A DNA stretch of 64,000 nt from G016756615 sp035556195 (GTDB lineage Bacteria > Pseudomonadota > Alphaproteobacteria > Rhizobiales > Rhizobiaceae): assembly GCA_035556195.1 (NCBI GenBank), contig DATMFK010000067.1:1-64000 (forward strand). The letters are read 5' to 3'. The notes beneath the pieces are model-generated. The model was given only the letters and a program-made list of their open reading frames with translations. It was not told the origin of the DNA and made no database searches. The translations under genes were made by a program, and so were the position numbers. The first letter of the stretch is position 1; each line of letters begins with the position of its first letter. Positions 1 through 8,096 of this stretch are shown here, piece by piece.

Positions 1-3000
1 ACGGCGGGCCTCGATCAGGCGGCGCTTGCCAACGCGCTGTCGATCGGCAGCGTGACGAAGGGAGCGAACTCGGTGGTGGGCAGCGTCGGCTGGTCGTTCT
101 CGGCCGCCGACAAGCTGTTCGACTATCTCGGCGCCGGCGAGCGTGTGACGCTCACCTATGAGGTGACGCTCGATGACGGCGAAGGCGCGGCGAACTCGAC
201 CGGCACGACCACCGTCACCATCACCATCACCGGCACCAACGACCGCCCGGTGATCTCGCTCGGCGCGGGCGACAGTGCCTTCGCGCATCTTACTGAAACC
301 AATTCCGCTCTGCAGACGGACGGCACGCTGTCCGTTACGGATGTTGACGTTAACGACATTCTCCACGCACAGGTGGTCGGAGTTTCAGGCGGTGGCGCGG
401 GTTACAATCCGGCGGCAGCGCTCGACTTCCTGACGGTCACTGCCGCTCCGGTTTCCGGCGGCAAGCTCGCCTGGAGTTTCGACTCGGGCCTCGAGACCTT
501 CGATTTCCTGCCGCAGGGCTGGCAGACCAAGCTCGACTACACGATCCGAATTTCCGATGGAAAGGGCGGCTTCGCCGAACAGGTCGTCAGCATCCTGATT
601 ACCGGCACGAATGACGCGCCGGTGATCTCGATCGGCTCCGGTGACAGTGCCTCGGCAAATCTCACCGAGACCGATGCCGCGCTGCAGGCCGCCGGCACGC
701 TGTCGGTAGCAGACGTGGATTTGGGTGCTGTCCTGACGGCAGAGGTGATCGGCGTGTCGGGGGGCGGCGCAGGCTACGATCCGGCGGCGGCTCTTGGCTT
801 CCTGACGGTCACTCAGAACCCGGCGTCCGGCGGCAAGCTGACCTGGACCTTCAATTCGGGTTCCGAGACTTTCGACTTCCTGCCGCAAGGCTGGCAGACG
901 AAGCTCGACTACACCATCCGGGTTTCGGACGGCCAGGGTGGCTTCGACGAGCAGGTCGTCAGCATCAAGGTCACCGGCACCAATGACGCACCGGTGATCT
1001 CGCTCGGCCAAGGCGACAGCGCTTCGGCAAATCTCACCGAGACCAACGCCGCGCTGCAGGCCGCCGGCACCCTGTCGGTTGCGGATGCGGATTTGGGTGC
1101 TGTCCTGACGGCAGAGGTGATCGGAGTGTCGGGGGGCGGCGCGGGCTACGATCCGGCGGCAGCTCTTGGCTTCCTGACGGTCACTCAGAACCCGGCGTCC
1201 GGGGGCAAGCTGACCTGGACCTTCAATTCGGGTTCCGAGACCTTCGACTTCCTGCCACAGGGCTGGCAGACGAAGCTCGACTATACGATCCGGGTTTCGG
1301 ACGGCCAGGGTGGCTTCGACGAGCAGGTCGTCAGCATCAAGATCACCGGCACCAATGACGCGCCGGAGCTGACGATCGATCAGTCGGGCGGAGTGACGGA
1401 GGATGCGGCGTCCACGCTGAGCGACAGCGGTATGCTGAGCTTCACCGACGTCGATGCCACCGGAACCCACACAGTTGCGGCCGCGTCGAACAACGATGTG
1501 TCTTGGTCCGGCGGCAGCCTGAGCGACGTGCAGAAATCAGTCCTGACCGCCGGCTTCGTCGCCACGGCCAGTGGCTGGACTTACAAGGTCGCCAATGCCG
1601 ACGTCCAGTTCCTCGGCGCGGGCGAGACTGTCACCTTCTCCTATGCTGTCACGGTCGCCGACAATCATGGCGGCTCCGACACCGAAACGGTGGCCATTAC
1701 CATCACCGGTACGAACGACGCGCCGGTGCTCACGGTCGACCAGGCGGGCGGGGTAACGGAGGATGCGGCGGCGCCGACGCTGAGCGATAGCGGCACGCTG
1801 AGCTTCACCGATGTCGACGCCCGCGATACCCACACGGTTACGGCCGCGTCGAACAACGATGTGTCGTGGTCCGGCGGCAGCCTGAGCGACGCTCAGAAAT
1901 CAGCGCTGACCGCCGGCTTCGTCGCCACCGCCAATGGCTGGACTTACAAGGTCGCCAATGCCGACGTCCAGTTCCTGGGCGCAGGCGAGACGGTCACCTT
2001 GTCCTATGCTGTCACGGTCGCCGACAATCACGGCGTCTCCGACAGCGAGACGGTGACGATTACCATCACCGGCACGAATGATGCGCCGGTGCTGACTGGA
2101 AGCTTGAATGCGACGGTCGCTGAAGGTGGAACCCACACACTGACCTTCGCGGAACTCGGCTATTCCGATCCCGATGACGTCGCATCCGGTGTGACCTTCT
2201 CTGTATCGGATCATGTGGGTGGCAGGGTCTGGGTGGATGGCGTTCTCGCAGACCGCTTTACGGGTGAACAGCTCGCTCAGGGCCGAGTCGCCTTCGTCCA
2301 TGACGGATCCGAAGGCTCCACGGCCTCGTTCAAAGTCACGGTCGAGGACGGCAACGAGGATGGCAGTGCAGCTGTCCCGCAGACGTTCAACTTCTCGGTG
2401 ACGCCGGTCAACGACGCTCCGGTCGCGGTGAACGACATTATTATCGTCAACAATTCGTCGTCGCCCGTCGCGGGATCCACCCCCGTGATCCATGAAACGA
2501 TGGAGAACAACAACAACCGGGAGCACGCACAAGCGATCGATCGCAGTGCGTTCAAGATCGCGAACAATCCGAATCTCGGAGACGACGATCTGCCCTCGGT
2601 GACCATCAAAGGCGAGCTGAGAACCGGCGGTGGCGGCGGAGACCCTCAGGATTACTACAAGATCGAACTGAAAGCCGGCGAAACGCTTGTTCTCGACATC
2701 GACAATACGAGCGGCTCGCTCGATACTGTCCTCAACCTCTACCGAGCGACTGGATCTTGGATTGCAGGAAATGATGACAGCTCGCCCCATCTGGGGGGCG
2801 GTGGATCCCCGACAGACTATTACGAGTTCATCTTCTTCCCGGTTTCGCTCGACTCTCACCTGACATTTACCGCGGTGACTTCCGGCACCTACTACATTGA
2901 GGTCAACCGTCTCCACGGAAGCGGCAGCTACGACCTGCAGGTGAGCATCGAGGACTTCCAAGCGCCAGCTCAGCCATATGTCTTCTCGACAAGCGATCTG

Positions 3001-3636
3001 CTCGCCAACGACTTCGACCCGGATGGAGACAATCTGTCGGTTGTATCCGTCAACGGACAAGGCGTTTCACTGAACGGCACGACGATCACGGTTCAGCCCG
3101 GTGTTACGTCGTTCGACTACACGATCAGCGACGGCAAGACGCAATCCACTGCCACAGTGACCCTGCAGCCGGGTCCGTCCGGAATGACGTTCGCCATGGC
3201 TCACAATGATGCCGCCGACGTCTCCGGCAGCGACAATCCGATCCTGGGCGGAGATGGTGACGATTTCCTCATTGGAGGAGGCGGCGACGATGTGCTGATC
3301 GGCGGTCTGGGCGACAATACACTGACCGGCGGAGAGGGAGCGGACACTTTCGTGATCGATCCGGCGGCACTCACGGGCGGCGCGCAGGACTACATCGCCG
3401 ATTTCAGCTTCGACCAGGGCGATCAGATCGACCTGACCAACCTGCTCGAAGGGATCGCCGGGACCCCCGCCGATGTGGGCAACATTCTGAGCCTCGACCA
3501 TGGCGGTGGCGACACGAACCTGGTGTTCAACGATGGCCATGGAGACGTCACCATCGCCACGCTGGAAGGCAACGTCGAGCAGGTCCGCATCCTGTTCGGG
3601 GACCAGGACGACACTCCGACTTCGGCTGTCGTCTAG
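1..3636 (+). CDS. Giant repetitive RTX/VCBS-type secreted adhesin, 3' part (5' end outside window)
   Basis: The frame is open from base 1, so the gene enters from the left; 1211 residues are visible and the GTG at 52 is internal. From the N-side it has VCBS/cadherin-like domains ending in the recurring ITGTNDAP motif. These include three 124-residue units and two 120-121-residue units, followed by a further cadherin-like domain to about base 2430. A pre-peptidase-C-like beta domain follows (about 2500-2960, DYYKIEL...GETLVLDIDN), then a tandem-95/cadherin-5-like segment (about 2965-3165). Next come RTX nonapeptides of GGxGDDxL type (about 3229-3345) and an acidic aliphatic C-terminal tail. 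Such C-termini are known calcium-binding type I secretion signals. Role inferred: cell-surface or matrix adhesin exported by a T1SS. No secretion genes are in the window. Confidence 0.9.
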   Translation, partial: TAGLDQAALANALSIGSVTKGANSVVGSVGWSFSAADKLFDYLGAGERVTLTYEVTLDDGEGAANSTGTTTVTITITGTNDRPVISLGAGDSAFAHLTETNSALQTDGTLSVTDVDVNDILHAQVVGVSGGGAGYNPAAALDFLTVTAAPVSGGKLAWSFDSGLETFDFLPQGWQTKLDYTIRISDGKGGFAEQVVSILITGTNDAPVISIGSGDSASANLTETDAALQAAGTLSVADVDLGAVLTAEVIGVSGGGAGYDPAAALGFLTVTQNPASGGKLTWTFNSGSETFDFLPQGWQTKLDYTIRVSDGQGGFDEQVVSIKVTGTNDAPVISLGQGDSASANLTETNAALQAAGTLSVADADLGAVLTAEVIGVSGGGAGYDPAAALGFLTVTQNPASGGKLTWTFNSGSETFDFLPQGWQTKLDYTIRVSDGQGGFDEQVVSIKITGTNDAPELTIDQSGGVTEDAASTLSDSGMLSFTDVDATGTHTVAAASNNDVSWSGGSLSDVQKSVLTAGFVATASGWTYKVANADVQFLGAGETVTFSYAVTVADNHGGSDTETVAITITGTNDAPVLTVDQAGGVTEDAAAPTLSDSGTLSFTDVDARDTHTVTAASNNDVSWSGGSLSDAQKSALTAGFVATANGWTYKVANADVQFLGAGETVTLSYAVTVADNHGVSDSETVTITITGTNDAPVLTGSLNATVAEGGTHTLTFAELGYSDPDDVASGVTFSVSDHVGGRVWVDGVLADRFTGEQLAQGRVAFVHDGSEGSTASFKVTVEDGNEDGSAAVPQTFNFSVTPVNDAPVAVNDIIIVNNSSSPVAGSTPVIHETMENNNNREHAQAIDRSAFKIANNPNLGDDDLPSVTIKGELRTGGGGGDPQDYYKIELKAGETLVLDIDNTSGSLDTVLNLYRATGSWIAGNDDSSPHLGGGGSPTDYYEFIFFPVSLDSHLTFTAVTSGTYYIEVNRLHGSGSYDLQVSIEDFQAPAQPYVFSTSDLLANDFDPDGDNLSVVSVNGQGVSLNGTTITVQPGVTSFDYTISDGKTQSTATVTLQPGPSGMTFAMAHNDAADVSGSDNPILGGDGDDFLIGGGGDDVLIGGLGDNTLTGGEGADTFVIDPAALTGGAQDYIADFSFDQGDQIDLTNLLEGIAGTPADVGNILSLDHGGGDTNLVFNDGHGDVTIATLEGNVEQVRILFGDQDDTPTSAVV
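247..1362 (+). repeat. Three tandem 372-bp in-frame repeats (adhesin domain type A)
   Basis: Units start at 247, 619 and 991 and each is exactly 372 nt (124 codons), beginning at the PVIS motif after TNDAP/TNDRP. The second and third units are almost identical at DNA level by eye; the first is more diverged. Each carries GGGAGY, FDFLPQGWQTKLDYTIR and a closing ITGTNDAP-type strand. The even phase means recombination between units would keep the frame. Confidence 0.92.
1363..2085 (+). repeat. Two tandem ~360-bp in-frame repeats (adhesin domain type B)
   Basis: Units at 1363-1722 (360 nt) and 1723-2085 (363 nt) encode VCBS-like domains with GGVTEDA, LSFTDVDA, NDVSWSGGSLSD and YKVANADVQFLGAGE motifs. 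The two are highly similar in DNA and differ by one codon in length near the start. They follow the type A units without linker. Confidence 0.9.
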
Positions 3637-3658
3637 CCGGGCACGTAACCTTTGCACG

Positions 3659-3683
3659 CCATGGGCGCCTGTCGCGCCCGTGG
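3659..3683 (+). terminator. GC-rich hairpin after adhesin gene
   Basis: A 10-bp stem with one imperfect pair (CCATGGGCGC / GCGCCCGTGG) around a 5-nt loop lies 23 nt after the adhesin stop. There is no U-tract, so it may be a Rho-assisted terminator or an mRNA-stabilising structure rather than an intrinsic terminator. Confidence 0.4.
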
Positions 3684-3712
3684 CGAACCATCCAAAGATT
3701 GGCACGGGAAAC

Positions 3713-4915
3713 ATGACGGCACGACTGAATCGGGCTGACAGCCAGTGTTGGCAGCCACCCAGGAGCACTCGTTCAGCTTCGGCCAGGCGTTTGTCGGCCG
3801 TCGTCTTGCTCATGCTGAGCCTGGCCGCCTGTCAATCAAGCGGAATGGACGGATTGGAAACGGCGTCGACGGGAGACCAGCCTGCGGAGCAGAGCTATGG
3901 AGAGGGTGCCACGACCCTGGCCATGCTCGTCCCGCTCTCTGAAGGGACCGGCCAAGGTCGCAAGGCGCGCGATTTCCGTGACGGTGCCGCCCTTGCAATC
4001 AGCGAACTCGGCGGCGGCAATGTCCGGCTGATGGTCTATGATACTGCCGCTTCGCCAAGGCAGGTCACGCACCTCGCCGACGAGGCGAGGAAGAGCGGCG
4101 CGAGGCTGATCATCGGGCCCACGGATACAGCCGCACTGGCAGCTGTCGCCGCAGTGCCGTCGGCGCAGCGACCTCCCGTTCTTTCCCTTGCCGGGCGAGG
4201 AGCATCCGGGGCAGGCGTTTATACGATCGTCTCCGATGCGGTCGACAGCGCCCTTGAGGCAGCCCGGATTGCCATAGGAGCGGGGCGCAAATCCTTCGTG
4301 GCGGTCGTTCCGGCCAACGGTGCGGCCGAGGTGGGCGGCCGCCTCGCACAGGGTTTCATCGATTCCAAGGCCGCGTTCGCCGGAGTGGTGCCATATGGCT
4401 CGCCGGGTGCTTCGCTGGCCGGCGAAATGGCGGCTCAGAAAGCACTGCTTGCGAAAGCGGATGGCGTGATGATCTTCGGCGAAGGGAGAGCCCCCGCCGC
4501 AGTCGCCGCTGCGCTCCGATCGGCGTCCCTCGTCAAGAGCGACGTCACCCTTATAGGCAACCTGGCCTGGACGAGCGACAATTTCTCCAACTCCGCGCTT
4601 GACGGGGCGATCGTTGCGATGGCCGATCAGTCAAGCCTCGCACAGATCGCGGAGCGGTATCGCGCCGCTCATGGCCGAGCGGTTACGATGGAAGCTGCCT
4701 ATGGCTACGACGCCGTCGCGGTCGCCGCTGGGATCGTACGCCAGATGGGCCCGGATGCGCTGACGCCGATGACCCTGACGAAGCCCTCCGGCTTTCGCGG
4801 GGCGACAGGAACCTTCAGGCTCCGCGCGGACGGGTCCGTCGAGCGTCCCCTGGCGCTGTATCGCTTCAAGGCTGGAGCGCTGGAACTGGTGGACGAGGCC
4901 CCGGCGGCTTTCTAG
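3713..4915 (+). CDS. Lipoprotein with periplasmic-binding-protein-like fold (LppC / ABC-substrate-binding type)
   Basis: The 400-residue product has a signal peptide of lipoprotein type: basic stretch, hydrophobic VVLLMLSL, then LAAC with the acylated cysteine at residue 40. The mature part resembles the type 1 periplasmic-binding fold of amino-acid SBPs and LpoA/LppC-like activators, with an early AMLVPLSEGTGQGRKARDFRDGAALAI strand-helix and a GPTDTAALAAVA segment. It may sense or bind a ligand at the cell envelope; the ligand is unknown. ATG 3713 is chosen because it gives a complete lipoprotein signal; TTG 3791 or ATG 3812 would give a much shorter leader. It lies 77 bp after the adhesin gene on the same strand, so co-transcription is possible but the hairpin between them argues against strong read-through. 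Confidence 0.75.
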   Translation: MTARLNRADSQCWQPPRSTRSASARRLSAVVLLMLSLAACQSSGMDGLETASTGDQPAEQSYGEGATTLAMLVPLSEGTGQGRKARDFRDGAALAISELGGGNVRLMVYDTAASPRQVTHLADEARKSGARLIIGPTDTAALAAVAAVPSAQRPPVLSLAGRGASGAGVYTIVSDAVDSALEAARIAIGAGRKSFVAVVPANGAAEVGGRLAQGFIDSKAAFAGVVPYGSPGASLAGEMAAQKALLAKADGVMIFGEGRAPAAVAAALRSASLVKSDVTLIGNLAWTSDNFSNSALDGAIVAMADQSSLAQIAERYRAAHGRAVTMEAAYGYDAVAVAAGIVRQMGPDALTPMTLTKPSGFRGATGTFRLRADGSVERPLALYRFKAGALELVDEAPAAF

Positions 4916-4962
4916 GGCATGTCGTTACCCGAAACCGCTTCACAGTTTTGGACGACATGCCC
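4915..4962. repeat. Rhizobial-type intergenic palindrome between convergent genes
   Basis: An 11-bp perfect inverted repeat (GGGCATGTCGT / ACGACATGCCC) flanks a 26-nt spacer. It starts on the last base of the lipoprotein stop codon and ends 18 bp before the stop of the convergent GGDEF gene. It resembles short palindromes common between genes in Rhizobiales and probably acts as a bidirectional terminator. Confidence 0.7.
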
Positions 4963-4980
4963 CTGGCCTTGTCCCAAGAC

Positions 4981-5766
4981 TCAGTGACCGGGATGCGAAT
5001 CCTGCGCGCCCGATGTCCGCGGGCCGAGGTGTGACAGCTCCATCCTCCCGGTGCCTTCGACGTTGGACAGGTGCCGGCCGGCGGCGCGGAAGAGGTCGTC
5101 GAAACGGGCTTCGTCTTCATAGATGACACCGCCGACGCTGACGACGAGCGGGTTCTTCTGGCCGTCCGGCGCAAAATAGACCTTGGCGACCTCTGCGCGA
5201 ATCCGCTCGCCGACATCCCGGGCATTCTCTTCGGTCGCACCGGGCAGAAATACGCCGAACTCGCTCGGTCCCAGGCGGCCGATAACGTCCCCGCTCCGCA
5301 CCGACGACCGGATCGTGGCGGCGACTAGGCGGAGCGCTTCGTTGCCCCAGTCCAGGCCGTATTTCAGATTGATCGATCTGATGTGTTCGGCGTCGATGAG
5401 CAGGAACGCTCCATGTCTCGAACCCGGCGCTGCGGTGGATTGCGCACGCCGGTCGATCACCGACGAAAACACCGGTGCGTTCAGGCTCGCCGTGAGACTG
5501 TCGTAGGTGGCCGCCCTGTTCATTTCTCGGCGCAGCCGCTTGGCGTCTCGCCGTTTCAGCCCGACAAGGAAGAACAATGGCGCGCCGATGACAATCGGCA
5601 GGACGACCGCGCTCGCCAGATATCGCCCAAAAGGCGTCAGGGGCGTCGCAAGCTCCAGCAGATAGTGGAAGACAAGAGAGGCAAGCAGGCACGCAGCCGT
5701 TCCCAGGATTGTGAGCTTCGCGATCTCTTTCGAGCCACTGGCGTGCGCGTCCGTTTCGTGATTCAT
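4981..5766 (-). CDS. Membrane-anchored GGDEF-family protein with degenerate active-site motif
   Basis: The 261-residue protein has two predicted membrane segments (about 18-39 and 47-69), a short linker and a GGDEF-type domain from about residue 85. The signature loop, normally GGDEF in diguanylate cyclases, reads GPSEF at residues 166-170 within RLGPSEFGVFLPG. The two glycines and aspartate that bind GTP and metal are therefore largely lost, and c-di-GMP synthesis is doubtful. It may be a receptor or pseudo-enzyme. ATG 5766 is preceded by AGGAGG with suitable spacing. It is transcribed alone, convergent to the lipoprotein gene. Confidence 0.8.
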   Translation of the reverse strand: MNHETDAHASGSKEIAKLTILGTAACLLASLVFHYLLELATPLTPFGRYLASAVVLPIVIGAPLFFLVGLKRRDAKRLRREMNRAATYDSLTASLNAPVFSSVIDRRAQSTAAPGSRHGAFLLIDAEHIRSINLKYGLDWGNEALRLVAATIRSSVRSGDVIGRLGPSEFGVFLPGATEENARDVGERIRAEVAKVYFAPDGQKNPLVVSVGGVIYEDEARFDDLFRAAGRHLSNVEGTGRMELSHLGPRTSGAQDSHPGH

Positions 5767-5988
5767 CAGCTATGCCTCCTGCCGGGAGTCAGTCATCTAT
5801 AGCCCGTGAATGGAGGTTTCGTTTCGGTGAAATATCGAATTTGAGCCATTTGTCGCGCATCGGATTTTTCGCGGAACCGGTCGACCGCTTCCGGGGTTCA
5901 AAGCCCAGGGCACAGGCAGACTGAGACAGTCTGGCGATCGGCTTTCTCCTCGGCTAGAAATTCTGTCGCAGCTAACGGGAATCTTGGT

Positions 5989-6906
5989 ATGGCCGGCAGG
6001 ACGGAATGGATCGCGGTCGATTGGGGCACGTCCAATCTGCGCGCATGGGGCATCGATGCGGGCGGTTCGACGACCTTCGCGGCGTCCTCCGACAAAGGCA
6101 TGAGCAGGCTGGCGCCTGCCGCCTTTCCCGCGGCACTCGCCGAGGCTCTGACGGGCCACGTGGAAAGGGACGGCGATCCGCTCGACGTGCTGATCTGCGG
6201 GATGGCGGGAGCTCGGCAGGGCTGGCGGGAGGCGCCATATCTCGAAACTCCCGCTAATCTCGCCCGGCTCGCGGCGGCGTCCGTGCGACCTGAAATTCAG
6301 GGCTCACGCCTTTCGCCACGCATCCTGCCCGGCATCTGCCAGCGCGAGCCCGGCGCCGAGGATGTGATGCGCGGCGAGGAAACCCAACTGCTGGGCCTCT
6401 CCGTATTGAGGAAAGGCTTCTCCGGCATCGTCGTCATGCCGGGCACGCATTCCAAATGGGTCGAGCTGGACGGCCGCATTGTCCGACGCTTTGCCACGGC
6501 CATGACTGGCGAGATCTACGAGGTGCTCGGGACCCATTCGGTGCTTCGTCATTCCGTAAGCGGTGCGGATGACGACGGCGATCGCAATGAAGGTTTTGAA
6601 AGCGGCCTGAATGCCGGCTTGGCGCGGCCCGAGATGCTGGTCTCCGAACTGTTTCGGATACGGCCGCGAGCCCTGCTTTCCGGTGTCGACCCCGCCTGGT
6701 GCTCGGGCTTCCTTTCCGGCCTGCTGATCGGCGCCGAGATCGGTGGTTTGCGTCGGACGGCGTCAGGTGGGGAGATACCGTTGATCGGCGGCAAAAGGGT
6801 TTGCGCGCTCTATGCCAGGGGCTTTGCCAAGCTGGGCATTCCGACGCGGGTGATCGACGCGACCGATGCCACGCTTGCTGGACTGAAGGCCGCGCGGGAA
6901 CTCTGA
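5989..6906 (+). CDS. dgoK: 2-keto-3-deoxy-galactonokinase
   Basis: The 305-residue protein matches the DgoK family along its length. It has an N-terminal phosphate-binding strand VDWGTSNLR, LICGMAGARQGW, a central GEETQLLG and HSKWVEL segment, and a C-terminal GGKRVCALYARGF region. The enzyme phosphorylates 2-dehydro-3-deoxy-D-galactonate with ATP in the cytoplasmic DeLey-Doudoroff pathway of galactose/galactonate. The aldolase (dgoA) and dehydratase (dgoD) are not in this window, so the gene stands apart from the rest of the pathway. No good Shine-Dalgarno sequence precedes ATG 5989. Confidence 0.9.
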   Translation: MAGRTEWIAVDWGTSNLRAWGIDAGGSTTFAASSDKGMSRLAPAAFPAALAEALTGHVERDGDPLDVLICGMAGARQGWREAPYLETPANLARLAAASVRPEIQGSRLSPRILPGICQREPGAEDVMRGEETQLLGLSVLRKGFSGIVVMPGTHSKWVELDGRIVRRFATAMTGEIYEVLGTHSVLRHSVSGADDDGDRNEGFESGLNAGLARPEMLVSELFRIRPRALLSGVDPAWCSGFLSGLLIGAEIGGLRRTASGGEIPLIGGKRVCALYARGFAKLGIPTRVIDATDATLAGLKAAREL

Positions 6907-6996
6907 TATTCGAGCCGCGATTACGCTATAATCGTTCCGCGGCATCGCATCGGTGAAAGCGACGATGCTGCACGCGGCTCATCGCGGTCTGGGCAG

Positions 6997-7650
6997 ATGA
7001 CCGATTTCAGGAAAGCGCGCGCAAGGATGGTCGATCGCCAGATCGCCTGGCGCGGGGTGAGCGACGATCGTGTCCTGCGCGCCATGCGTGCGGTGCCGCG
7101 GGAAGCATTCGTCCCTGAAAGCCTGCGCTTCTTTGCCTATGACGACGCACCCTTGCCCATCGGCGAGGGACAGACGATTTCCCAACCCTATGTGGTCGCG
7201 CTGATGATCGAGGCAGCGGCGCTTCGCCCTACAGAGCGCGCGCTGGAGGTGGGCACCGGCTCCGGTTATGCGGCCGCAGTCATGGCGGAGATCGCCGGGC
7301 GGGTGTTCACGATCGACCGTCTTTCCGGACTGGCCGACACGGCTCGCCGCCGGCTGGCCGAACTGGGCTACGCCAATGTCGAGGTTCGCACCGGGGACGG
7401 CACGCTCGGCTTGCCGGAGGCGGCTCCGTTCGACGTCATCATCGCGGCGGCAGCGGGCCCGGAGGTCCCGGCGGCCTGGAAGGAGCAACTCGCGACGGGC
7501 GGTCGCATCGTCATGCCCGTCGGTGGCATCGACCATCAGGAACTCGTGCGGCTGACGCGCCGCGACGATGGCGGATTCGACATGGAAAGCCTTGGCGACG
7601 TCCGTTTCGTGCCGCTGGTCGGCACCCAGGGCTGGCGCGATACGCGCTGA
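6997..7650 (+). CDS. pcm: Protein-L-isoaspartate O-methyltransferase
   Basis: The 217-residue product has normal PCMT length. Early in the sequence is the family motif GEGQTISQPYVVALM, then the SAM-binding loop VGTGSGYAA at residues 85-93 with the following acidic strand FTIDR, and a C-terminal FVPLVGTQGW. It methylates L-isoaspartyl residues for repair of aged proteins, using S-adenosylmethionine in the cytosol. It lies 90 bp after dgoK on the same strand, with no functional link apparent. Confidence 0.95.
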   Translation: MTDFRKARARMVDRQIAWRGVSDDRVLRAMRAVPREAFVPESLRFFAYDDAPLPIGEGQTISQPYVVALMIEAAALRPTERALEVGTGSGYAAAVMAEIAGRVFTIDRLSGLADTARRRLAELGYANVEVRTGDGTLGLPEAAPFDVIIAAAAGPEVPAAWKEQLATGGRIVMPVGGIDHQELVRLTRRDDGGFDMESLGDVRFVPLVGTQGWRDTR

Positions 7651-7687
7651 CGGCCTGGAACGGGCAGCCCGATCGAGGAAGTGGATC

Positions 7688-7816
7688 GCCCCTCATCGAC
7701 CTGCCGGCCCCTTCTCCCCGTGAAGGACGGGGAGGAGACCGATGTCGACTTCGCTTTCGCCAATCGTCCACCGTTGGCGACTGGCGAAACCGATGCGGCC
7801 GTCGTTTCTCTCCCCC
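7688..7816 (+). repeat. Intergenic repeat element, copy A, left part (right part at 8051-8084)
   Basis: This stretch matches the left two-thirds of the intact element at 61648-61811. It begins GCCCCTCAT, has a CCCCGTGAAGGACGGGG hairpin and a central TTTCGCCAATCG...TTGGCGA inverted repeat. It stops in CTCTCCCCC, where the intact element continues into GCTTGCGGGGAGAG. The missing end appears about 235 bp later. Confidence 0.75.
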
Positions 7817-8050
7817 GGTTATGCGCCTATTCACACATCTCGCGAGGACGCCTTGGATGGTGAAATACGTCGCAATGATGGCAAGCGCGAAGGGCACGAT
7901 GGTGCTGGTACCGTTGCGGCACTTTGTTCTGCCGCGTTAGGTGTGGGCAACGCGCCCAACGGTGCAGAACGAAGTCGCCGAACGGCACTGACAGCAGCCA
8001 TCATTCGATCCTACCGTACCGCCCGGTATGTGTGAAGCCGGTAGCTATGG
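7816..8050. mobile_element. ~235-bp MITE-like insertion splitting an intergenic repeat
   Basis: The insertion separates the two halves of repeat copy A within its hairpin. Its ends carry an imperfect inverted repeat: left CCTATTCACACAT, right ATGTGTGAAGCCGG, sharing TTCACACAT. The interior holds a 46-bp palindrome (7925-7970) related to another at 31356-31390. No ORF over 60 codons looks like a transposase. The edges are estimated from the intact copies, so coordinates are good to a few bases. No clear target-site duplication was found. Confidence 0.45.
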
Positions 8051-8084
8051 GCGGGAAGAAACGTCCGGCAGGACAGTGAGGGGC
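8051..8084 (+). repeat. Intergenic repeat element, copy A, right part
   Basis: GCGGGAAGAAACGTCCGG...GACAGTGAGGGGC matches the last 34 bases of the intact element at 61648-61811 and completes the GCCCCTCA...TGAGGGGC terminal inverted repeat started at 7688. Confidence 0.75.
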
Positions 8085-8096
8085 GTCTCGCGCGAG

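Noticed and set aside
385..1470. 361-codon minus-strand frame across the adhesin repeats
   Set aside because: It merely repeats with the 372-bp units of the sense gene and has no independent ribosome site.
247..2085. Regular repeats considered as a CRISPR-like array
   Set aside because: Units are 360-372 bp, coding and in frame with no spacers.
7816..8050. Protein-coding gene inside the repeat insertion
   Set aside because: The frames are short, lack ribosome sites and have no recognisable motif.
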